Below, piece by piece: positions 31,900-37,837 of a stretch of 37,837 nucleotides of DNA. The notes under the pieces were generated by a model that made no database searches, had not been told where the DNA came from, and worked only from the letters and a program-made list of their open reading frames with translations. Made by a program: the position numbers and the translations under genes. This stretch comes from Prevotellaceae bacterium UBA6858 (GTDB taxonomy: Bacteria; Bacteroidota; Bacteroidia; Bacteroidales; Bacteroidaceae), in assembly GCA_002451695.1 (NCBI GenBank), contig DKDC01000019.1:59811-97647 (forward strand). Direction: 5' to 3'. Within the stretch, counting starts at the first letter, position 1. Every line of letters starts with the position of its first letter.

Positions 31900-31996
31900 T
31901 TGCAAAGGCGGAAATTATGTCTGATGTAGTTTGGATTATGTCTGATATAATTTTTCCTGCATAGGACATTGTTTTTCCCATGTCCCATGCAGTTTC
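31900..31996 (-). repeat. 21-nt-period hairpin array, copy E
   Basis: On the minus strand the cores ACTGCAT, ACAATGT, ATTATAT and ACTACAT follow at 21-nt steps. CTGCATAGGACAT (31957-31969) pairs with ATGTCCCATGCAG (31980-31992); compared with copy A the third pair has changed from A-T to G-C on both arms, a compensatory change. The tail here is CAGACATAAT rather than CAGACC plus T-run. It fills part of the 445-nt gap between efp and the rhamnosidase gene. Confidence 0.8.
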
Positions 31997-32009
31997 CGGC
32001 ATAATTGCC

Positions 32010-32060
32010 GGGGGCACGGCCAAGCCCCAAATGCCGCCGCCCAAACCAAGGAAAAACTCC
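32010..32060. repeat. Decayed remnant of the 108-bp palindromic element
   Basis: GGGGGCACGGCCAAGCCCC (32010-32028) keeps the GGGG and GGC/CCCC layout of the element's left arm, and the following CCGCCGCCCAAACC matches the interior of copy 2. It lies 13 nt from array E on the same relative side as in the other pairs. The right arm is not recognisable. Confidence 0.4.
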
Positions 32061-32121
32061 GCCACCCATTATATAATATGTATGAAATGCGCCGCCGGCC
32101 GCTGTATTTCCTGCGGATTGC

Positions 32122-32129
32122 GTATATTT
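32122..32129 (+). promoter_or_regulatory. Candidate -7 box of the rhamnosidase gene
   Basis: TATATTTG matches TAnnTTTG, 48 nt before the ATG at 32178. No clear -33 TTTG is present. No hybrid two-component or SusCD genes are adjacent, so regulation cannot be inferred. Confidence 0.45.
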
Positions 32130-32177
32130 GCATAACATATAACGTTTTTCACCAATCAACATATCACGGAAATCAAG

Positions 32178-34934
32178 ATGAACCTCCAATTTTTCAAACT
32201 CGCAGGCATCATGGCCTCAACGGTCATGGCCTTTGCCGCATACGGCCAGATAACCCCCGAAAGCCTGAGGGTCGAGCACCTGAGCGAGAACATTCTCATA
32301 AACACCCCTAAGTCGGCGGACGAGAACCCGCGCTTTTCGTGGATAAACAAAGCGGCCGCCGGCGTTACGGGCGAGGAGCAGAAGGCATACCGCATCTGCG
32401 TCGCCACATCGCCGCAGGCCCTGGCTTCGGGCAAGGCCGACGTATGGGACAGCAAAAAGGTGAAATCGGCAGACTCATACCTCGTTGACTACCGTGGCGG
32501 AAATCTTAATGAGGGCACCGACTATTACTGGCGCGTAATGGTTTGGAACGCAAAAGGCAAGGCTTCCAAATGGAGCGGGACGCAAAAGTTCACAACAGGC
32601 ATCGACACATGGAAAGCGCGCTGGATTGGTGCGCCGTGGCAGGGCGAGGAGGCGCAGTTCAACCTCAGGACAGGGCAGTGCATGGCGGAATTCCCTGCCG
32701 TGCCATACCTGCGCAAGAGTTTTGACGTGAAGCCCGGAATACGCTCCGCCAAGGCGTTTGTTACAGGTCTCGGCTATTTCGAGTTCTTCCTCAACGGCAA
32801 GAAAGTGGGCAACGACCTTCTCGTGCCGAACTTCACTAACTACACGTCGCGCCCCGACCTGATACACCGGCAGGGAATATCGCTCGATGAGAAGTCTTCG
32901 GGCTTCCGTGTGTCCTACCTGCAATACGACATCACCAAGCTGCTGCGCGACGGCAGGAACGCCGCCGGCGCAATGGTGGCGTCGGGATATTTCGACACAA
33001 GGGTTGACCGCCTCGCGGCGTTCGGCTCGCCGAGGTTCATCTGCCAGATAGAGATAACCTATGACGACGGCAGCAAACAGATTGTAGTGAGCGACCCGTC
33101 GTGGAAAGCCCACAAGAGCGGCGTTGTGCACTGCGACATCTACGACGGCGAGAGATATGACGCGCGGCAGGAAGTGAGCGGATGGTGCGACGTCGGCTTC
33201 GACGACAGCTCATGGCAGAACGCCGTGGAGAGAAAAGCCCCCGAGGGCAGGCTGGTGGCTTTCGACACCAACCCCGACAGGGTTACTGAAACACTCAAGC
33301 CCATCGCCTTCAAGAGCAACGCCGACGGCAGCTGCACTATCGACTTCGGAGAAATGATTTCGGGACACGTGCGCCTCAAGAACATTAGTGGGGAAAAGGA
33401 CAAGACAATAAAGATAAAATACGAAAGCGCATACGCGCAGGAGGTGAGCTACACGTTCAAGAACAGCGCACCCGTTGACTACGCGCCGCAGTTCACATGG
33501 TACGTGTTCCGCTATGTTACAATATCGGGACTTACCCCGACTGCCGACCAGATAGTTGCCGAAGCCGTGAACACCGACATGAAGGTGAACTCGGAGTTCA
33601 CAACCTCGAATGAATTGTTCAACAAAATAAACTACGTTTGGCAGCGCACGGAGAAGGACAACATACACAGCGGCGTGGAAAGCGACTGCCCCCACCGTGA
33701 GCGCATTCCCTATACAGGCGACGGACAGGCTGTATGCTCCACGGTGATGCACAACTTCGACGGGGCGGCGTTCTTCCGCAGCTGGTTCAACTCCATGCGC
33801 GACGCGCAAGACAGGGAGACAGGCTATGTGCCCAACGCCGCACCCTGGTGCCCCGGCGCGGGCGGCGGCGTGGCATGGGGCGCAGCCATGAGCATAATGC
33901 CGTGGGAATACTACATGAACTATGGGGACAAAAAAGTGATTGCCGAAAACTACGACGCGTCCAAACGCCAGATAGAATATATGATGACGTGGGTGAAGCC
34001 CGACGGCACCATGCACCAGAGCCGCAAGAACGCAAAGGACAACAGCGACTGCTACTGGATGAACCTCGGCGACTGGGTGCCGCCGTTCAAGTTCCCCGCC
34101 GACGAGAAAGTGCACACATACATTCTGTGGCGCTGCGCCGACAGGATGAGCAAAATGGCAAAAGTGATGGGCAACGCGGCGGACGAGAAACATTACCGCG
34201 ACCTTGCCGACCGCACACGCAACGCATACGACAAAGTTTATTTCGAGAACGACACCCTGGGATACGGCGACTTCGGCTGCAACGCCTTTGCCGTGGAAAT
34301 GGGACTGGCGGAAAAACGCCCGGGACTGAAAAACATCCTCGCACATGAAATAGGCGTGAGATACAACGGACACCTGAACTGCGGATATATCGCACTCGAG
34401 GTGCTTTTCGAGGGGCTGGCAAAAATCGGGCTCAACAACCTTGCCTACACTGCGATGAACAAGACCGACTATCCGTCTTTCGGAAACATGATCAAGAACG
34501 GCGCGACAACACTCTGGGAGCAGTTTGACGGACAATACTCCGAAAACCACCCGTTCCTCGGCTGCTGCCTCACATGGTTCTACCGACAGCTCGCAGGAGT
34601 GAACTCCGACCCCGAAGCTCCCGCATACAAGCACCTTATTGTGCGCCCGGTGCTCGCAGACAGCCTTGAAAGCGTGAGCTTCGCCAAGATGTCGCCCTAC
34701 GGACGCGTGGCAAGCAACGTGAGCCACACTTCCGACAGAGTGCGCATAATAGTTGACGTGCCGGTTGGCTCTAACGCCACCGTATATGTCCCCGCAGCCG
34801 GAATGGAGGCTTTGTCCGTGAACGGGAAACCCGCCAGGAAAGTCAAAGGCGTTGCCTCCGCCGAAAAGACCGCCGAAGGGTTCACCGTAAAAGTGAAACA
34901 GGGGCATTACGAAATAATCGCAGCAAAAAACTAA
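32178..34934 (+). CDS. Secreted alpha-L-rhamnosidase (GH78)
   Basis: The 918-residue protein has a signal peptide (MNLQFFKLAGIMASTVMAFA), N-terminal beta-sandwich domains (TPESLRVEHLSENILINTP, YYWRVMVWNAKGKASKWSG), a middle carbohydrate-binding-like domain with AKAFVTGLGYFEFFLNGKK, and an (alpha/alpha)6 catalytic domain. The GH78 signature DCPHRERIPYTGDGQ lies at about residues 503-517, with Glu 508 in the conserved acidic cluster. GH78 enzymes release terminal alpha-L-rhamnose from plant or bacterial glycans, probably in the periplasm here. There is no SusCD pair beside it, so it is not in a classical polysaccharide utilisation locus. Confidence 0.93.
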   Translation: MNLQFFKLAGIMASTVMAFAAYGQITPESLRVEHLSENILINTPKSADENPRFSWINKAAAGVTGEEQKAYRICVATSPQALASGKADVWDSKKVKSADSYLVDYRGGNLNEGTDYYWRVMVWNAKGKASKWSGTQKFTTGIDTWKARWIGAPWQGEEAQFNLRTGQCMAEFPAVPYLRKSFDVKPGIRSAKAFVTGLGYFEFFLNGKKVGNDLLVPNFTNYTSRPDLIHRQGISLDEKSSGFRVSYLQYDITKLLRDGRNAAGAMVASGYFDTRVDRLAAFGSPRFICQIEITYDDGSKQIVVSDPSWKAHKSGVVHCDIYDGERYDARQEVSGWCDVGFDDSSWQNAVERKAPEGRLVAFDTNPDRVTETLKPIAFKSNADGSCTIDFGEMISGHVRLKNISGEKDKTIKIKYESAYAQEVSYTFKNSAPVDYAPQFTWYVFRYVTISGLTPTADQIVAEAVNTDMKVNSEFTTSNELFNKINYVWQRTEKDNIHSGVESDCPHRERIPYTGDGQAVCSTVMHNFDGAAFFRSWFNSMRDAQDRETGYVPNAAPWCPGAGGGVAWGAAMSIMPWEYYMNYGDKKVIAENYDASKRQIEYMMTWVKPDGTMHQSRKNAKDNSDCYWMNLGDWVPPFKFPADEKVHTYILWRCADRMSKMAKVMGNAADEKHYRDLADRTRNAYDKVYFENDTLGYGDFGCNAFAVEMGLAEKRPGLKNILAHEIGVRYNGHLNCGYIALEVLFEGLAKIGLNNLAYTAMNKTDYPSFGNMIKNGATTLWEQFDGQYSENHPFLGCCLTWFYRQLAGVNSDPEAPAYKHLIVRPVLADSLESVSFAKMSPYGRVASNVSHTSDRVRIIVDVPVGSNATVYVPAAGMEALSVNGKPARKVKGVASAEKTAEGFTVKVKQGHYEIIAAKN

Positions 34935-34990
34935 CCGTTGCGCGGCCTGCGTAAACGCAATGCACACACGCCGCGCCGAACACTGGCAAA

Positions 34991-35857
34991 ATGAAGGGGC
35001 TTGTTCCTTATACGTTAAACCTTGGCGGCTCGCTGATGAACCTCGGCGAGCCGCAAGTAATGGGAATCCTCAACGTAACTCCCGACTCTTTTTACGCGGC
35101 TTCGAGAACCTTTGACACGGAGGCCATTTCGCGCCGCGCAAGGCAGATTTCAGACGAGGGCGGAACTATTATAGACATCGGGGCATACTCCACCCGCCCC
35201 GGCTCCGCCGATGTTGATGAGGCGGAAGAGCTGCTGCGCCTGAGGCGTGCGCTTGCCGCAGTAAGGAATACCGCACCCGGCATTCCCGTAAGCATAGACA
35301 CGTTCCGCGCCGGCGTGGCCAAAATGTGCGTTGAGGAATACGGCGCGGAAATCATCAACGACGTTTCAGGCGGCGAGGGGGACACGCGCATGTTTGAGAC
35401 CGTCGCGAAGTTGGGAGTGCCTTACATTCTGACGCACATCGGAGGCACGATTGACAATATGCACTCCGACGCCCCGCTCACCTCACACTCCGACTCCGCC
35501 GTGCCGTATATGCAAAGCGTGATGGCGTTTCTCACGGAGCGCATAAACAAATTGCACTCGCTCGGGGCGAAAGACATCATCATAGACCCGGGATTTGGCT
35601 TCGGGAAGTCAATGGCGCAAAACTACGAACTGCTTAACTGCCTCGACTTCCTGAAAGTATGGCAACTGCCGCTGCTTGTCGGGGTGTCGAGAAAGTCAAT
35701 GATATACAAACTGCTCGGCACGGACTCCCCGCAAGCCCTCAACGGCACAACCGTATGCAACACCATAGCCCTTATGAAAGGCGCATCAATTCTCAGGGTG
35801 CATGACGTAAAGGCGGCAGTTGAGGCCGTGAAAATAGTAAGGCAAACCCTCGGATAA
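34991..35857 (+). CDS. folP: Dihydropteroate synthase
   Basis: FolP condenses p-aminobenzoate with the pterin pyrophosphate in folate synthesis and is the sulfonamide target. The 288-residue protein has MGILNVTPDSFY at residues 24-35, IIDIGAYSTRPGS, IPVSIDTFRAGVA, EIINDVSGG, IIDPGFGFGKS, and the C-terminal ILRVHDVKAAVEA. The ATG at 34991 gives a plausible N-terminus; an internal Met at residue 16 is an alternative. It precedes cdaA by 12 nt, a pairing seen in many Bacteroidota. The 56-nt gap after the rhamnosidase holds a GCGCGGC/GCCGCGC inverted repeat without a T-run. Confidence 0.95.
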   Translation: MKGLVPYTLNLGGSLMNLGEPQVMGILNVTPDSFYAASRTFDTEAISRRARQISDEGGTIIDIGAYSTRPGSADVDEAEELLRLRRALAAVRNTAPGIPVSIDTFRAGVAKMCVEEYGAEIINDVSGGEGDTRMFETVAKLGVPYILTHIGGTIDNMHSDAPLTSHSDSAVPYMQSVMAFLTERINKLHSLGAKDIIIDPGFGFGKSMAQNYELLNCLDFLKVWQLPLLVGVSRKSMIYKLLGTDSPQALNGTTVCNTIALMKGASILRVHDVKAAVEAVKIVRQTLG

Positions 35858-35869
35858 AGTTTCCTCACC

Positions 35870-36640
35870 ATGCTATCGTTTTCAATAAAGGACATAATAG
35901 ACATACTGCTGGTGGCGACGCTGCTCTTTTACATCTACCGCCTTATGAAAGAGTCGCGTTCGGGAAACATCTTCATGGGCATACTGATATTCATCATAAT
36001 GTGGATATTCGTGTCGAAGATTTTCAACATGAGCCTGCTCGGGTCGATAATGGACAAGGCGGTGAACATAGGTGCCATCGCACTGATCATAATATTCCAG
36101 GAAGACATAAGGAACTTCTTCTCCTCCCTCGGCACTCACCATTCCATCGGCAAGATAGTGAAGTTCTTCTCGCGCCCGGCGCAAGACCGCAACATTGTCA
36201 GCGAAAACAGCATAATCCCCGTGGTGAGGGCGTGTATGTCGATGAGTGCGCAGAAAGTGGGTGCGCTCATCGTGTATGAACGCTACATTGGGCTTGGCGA
36301 CATTGAAAAAACCGGGGAAATGATTGACGCGGAAATCAAGCAACGCCTGATTGAAAACATTTTCTTCAAGAACAGTCCGCTGCACGACGGCGCAATGGTA
36401 ATCTCCCACCACCGCATATCATCCGCAGGGTGCATACTCCCGGTTTCGCACGACGAGGACATCCCCCGGAACCTCGGTTTGCGCCACCGCGCCGCAATGG
36501 GGATTACGCAGAAAAGCGACGCGCTGGCAATAACCGTGTCGGAAGAGACCGGGGGCATATCAGTGGCATACAACGGCAAATTCCACCTTAATCTCACAGG
36601 CGAGGAACTTGAAAGGATACTGACAGAAATGGTTGTGTGA
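35870..36640 (+). CDS. cdaA: Diadenylate cyclase (c-di-AMP synthase)
   Basis: CdaA makes the second messenger c-di-AMP from two ATP. The 256-residue protein has three N-terminal membrane helices (about residues 6-90, for example IIDILLVATLLFYIYRL and GILIFIIMWIFVSKIF) and a C-terminal DAC domain with the DGA motif at residues 173-175 in LHDGAMVI and RHR at 205-207 in GLRHRAAMGI. In Firmicutes cdaA is followed by cdaR and glmM; neither is present here, and the neighbour is folP. c-di-AMP commonly controls osmolyte transport and cell-wall homeostasis. Confidence 0.95.
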   Translation: MLSFSIKDIIDILLVATLLFYIYRLMKESRSGNIFMGILIFIIMWIFVSKIFNMSLLGSIMDKAVNIGAIALIIIFQEDIRNFFSSLGTHHSIGKIVKFFSRPAQDRNIVSENSIIPVVRACMSMSAQKVGALIVYERYIGLGDIEKTGEMIDAEIKQRLIENIFFKNSPLHDGAMVISHHRISSAGCILPVSHDEDIPRNLGLRHRAAMGITQKSDALAITVSEETGGISVAYNGKFHLNLTGEELERILTEMVV

Positions 36641-36940
36641 GTTAAAGACAGCAAACCGTCATACATAAACACAATTAATCATTAAATCACACCGCCGCAA
36701 CCGCACAACACACATCGATAAATAAATTGCACAACTGTGGGGCGCATTGCATACATCCAAATTGCGCGGATTTAGCAACGGTGTGGCGATGGTTTGCATT
36801 GCTTGTACGGTGCGGTACGGATCGCAGTGCATATTGCAAATGCAACGCGCCACACAAACGCACAATACCCTTTTAATCAAAAAATGCACCGCCGTAGGGG
36901 CGTATTGCCAAACCAACACAGCCTCCTTTTTCCGAATGCC

Positions 36941-37040
36941 GCGAAAACCACATCGGATGTAGGAAAAACTACGTCCTATGCAGGAAAAATTATATCAGAC
37001 ATAATTCAAACTACATCAGACCTTTTTTGCCCACTTGCAA
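36941..37040 (+). repeat. 21-nt-period hairpin array, copy F
   Basis: Cores ACCACAT, ACTACGT, ATTATAT and ACTACAT are spaced exactly 21 nt, followed by CAGACC, a T-run, and CTTGCAA. The first unit is self-complementary (ACATC/GATGT). Upstream lies the conserved lead ATGCCGCGAAAACC, similar to copies D and G, and 31 nt further an arm of the palindromic element. Confidence 0.82.
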
Positions 37041-37170
37041 TGCACTGAAAAACAAACCGTTACAATAGCACTCTTTTACACAAACAATTTACTGGAACTC
37101 AACGTGTTATGCTATTTGGGGCTATATTTGCAGAACCGTTAGGAATATGCTTTATACTGCAACTGCAAAA

Positions 37171-37211
37171 AACAAAAAGCGCGGCGGCTTCGTTATGAAA
37201 CCCGCCGCGCC
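37171..37211 (-). terminator. Intrinsic terminator of rplS
   Basis: GCGCGGCGG (37179-37187) pairs with CCGCCGCGC (37202-37210), with further CTTC/GAAA pairing inside. On the minus strand a T-run follows (plus-strand A at 37174-37178 and beyond). It lies about 28 nt after the rplS stop. Confidence 0.85.
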
Positions 37212-37237
37212 TTGCTTTATTGAAACCGCCCGAAAAA

Positions 37238-37606
37238 TCAGTCTTTCTTGGCAGTGTTGGTTTTCTTTTCGCGGATACGCGCCTTCTTACCGGTGAGCGC
37301 ACGCAGATAGTAAAGTTTCGCACGGCGAACCTTACCACGCTTGTTAACTTCAATGTTGTCGATGTTCGGAGAGTTGATAGGGAAGATACGCTCCACGCCC
37401 ACGGTGCCGCTCATCTTGCGAACCGTGAAACGACGCTGGTTCTGATGACCGCTTATCTTAATCACAATTCCACGGAACATCTGGATGCGCTCCTTGTTTC
37501 CCTCGACGATTTTGTATGCCACGGTGATTGTGTCGCCCGGACGGAATGCGGGAAATTCCTTGCCAGTGGCAAATGCTTCTTCAGCAACTTTAATTAGATC
37601 TACCAT
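37238..37606 (-). CDS. rplS: 50S ribosomal protein L19
   Basis: The 122-residue protein is a standard bacterial L19: FRPGDTITVAYKIVEGNKERIQMFRGIVI near residues 23-51, the SGTVGVERIFPINSPNIDNIEV block, and VRRAKLYYLRALTGKKARIREK near the end. It lies at the 30S-50S interface. It stands alone here; trmD and rimM, which accompany rplS in many bacteria, are absent. The region upstream (37607-37802) is non-coding; a TTCCTTTG (minus strand, 37702-37695) could be a weak -7 box, leaving a leader of about 85 nt. Confidence 0.96.
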   Translation of the reverse strand: MVDLIKVAEEAFATGKEFPAFRPGDTITVAYKIVEGNKERIQMFRGIVIKISGHQNQRRFTVRKMSGTVGVERIFPINSPNIDNIEVNKRGKVRRAKLYYLRALTGKKARIREKKTNTAKKD

Positions 37607-37802
37607 TTTTGTAAATAAAATTGTTTGTTCGTCCCCAACGCAGCATCAACAAGCCACTCGTATCTTCTTGCCAGCGGCTACGCGGAAAGCGGTGCAAAGG
37701 AACAAAAAAAAATGGAAATGACCAACTTATTCGGCAATAAAAACAGGGGGCGCGTCATGACGGACTGCCTCTGGCGCACTCGCGGAGAATTTATGCCGAA
37801 AC

Positions 37803-37837
37803 CGTAAAAACTACTTCAGACATAATTCAAACTACAT
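37803..37837 (+). repeat. 21-nt-period hairpin array, copy G (cut by window end)
   Basis: AAAAACTACTTCAGACATAATTCAAACTACAT resembles the last two units of the family, preceded by the conserved lead ATGCCGAAACCG. It has fewer units before the CAGACATAAT core than the other copies, so it is a short form. The right end lies outside the window. It is upstream of rplS. Confidence 0.7.

Larger units (their letters stand above)
36641..37237. other. Convergent intergenic region between cdaA and rplS
   Basis: Contents from left to right: an A+T-rich stretch, a decayed palindromic-element arm GGGGCGCATTGCATAC (36739-36754), an unexplained TGCAA-rich stretch (about 36795-36850), a second arm GTAGGGGCGTATTGCC (36894-36909), array F (36941-37040) and the rplS terminator. 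I see no coding gene. No clear terminator for folP-cdaA was found. Confidence 0.55.

Noticed and set aside
33210..34967. 585-codon minus-strand open frame opposite the rhamnosidase gene
   Set aside because: Antisense shadow created by codon use in the GH78 gene; no motif, no signal and low-complexity His/Val/Cys composition.
34935..34990. Terminator between the rhamnosidase and folP genes
   Set aside because: GCGCGGC and GCCGCGC can pair, but no T-run follows and the folP start is adjacent.

Overview
The window reads as chromosomal DNA from a Bacteroidota bacterium, most likely a gut-type Bacteroidales. Most genes lack a Shine-Dalgarno sequence, many have the Bacteroides-type -7 box TAnnTTTG upstream, a surface lipoprotein carries the SDDDN tag after its lipobox Cys, and a BtuB-BtuG cobalamin uptake pair and the gene runs PASTA-rluD-ddl-acyltransferase and folP-cdaA are typical of this phylum. 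I cannot name the species. No tRNA, rRNA, CRISPR array, transposase or phage gene is visible.

Layout. 1-4.7 kb: a minus-strand operon with a CDP-glycerol-type transferase, aroB, a DUF3298/RsiV-like lipoprotein and murF. 4.8-6.4 kb: gpmI with its own terminator. 7.0-16.9 kb: a plus-strand surface-polysaccharide operon of nine tightly packed genes (Wzz-like, Wzx flippase, ATP-grasp ligase, NAD-dependent epimerase, WecE-like aminotransferase, GT4, EpsG/Wzy-like polymerase, two GT2), several joined by 4-nt ATGA overlaps. 17.6-21.2 kb: a cobalamin riboswitch followed by btuB and btuG (minus). 21.24-24.13 kb: a compact, A+T-rich cassette (GNAT acetyltransferase, type II restriction endonuclease, m5C methyltransferase) lying exactly between two identical 16-bp direct repeats. 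24.1-26.3 kb: SagB-type nitroreductase, DUF2461 protein and reverse rubrerythrin. 26.7-30.9 kb (minus): acyltransferase, ddl, rluD, PASTA protein and a short rpmH gene (52 aa). 31.2-36.6 kb (plus): efp, a GH78 alpha-L-rhamnosidase, folP and the c-di-AMP synthase gene cdaA. 37.2-37.6 kb: rplS (minus).

The least explained structure is between the genes. All the large gaps except the riboswitch leader, plus both window ends, carry one dispersed repeat family: about 100-bp arrays of three to four degenerate units at a strict 21-nt period, able to fold into hairpins with compensatory changes between copies. Seven copies are present. Several sit next to a second element, a 108-bp MITE-like sequence with 22-bp terminal inverted repeats (two intact copies of identical length, further decayed ones), always on the same side of the array. 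Together they look like a composite mobile or regulatory intergenic module, and they are my main candidate for something undescribed.

The genes fall into envelope building (murF, ddl, polysaccharide operon, acyltransferase, CDP-glycerol-type transferase, PASTA protein), core metabolism (aroB, gpmI, folP), translation (rpmH, rplS, efp, rluD), nutrient capture (btuB/btuG, rhamnosidase), oxidative stress (rubrerythrin), signalling (cdaA) and defence (restriction-modification cassette). Promoter, terminator and family assignments come from reading the sequence; no database search was run.
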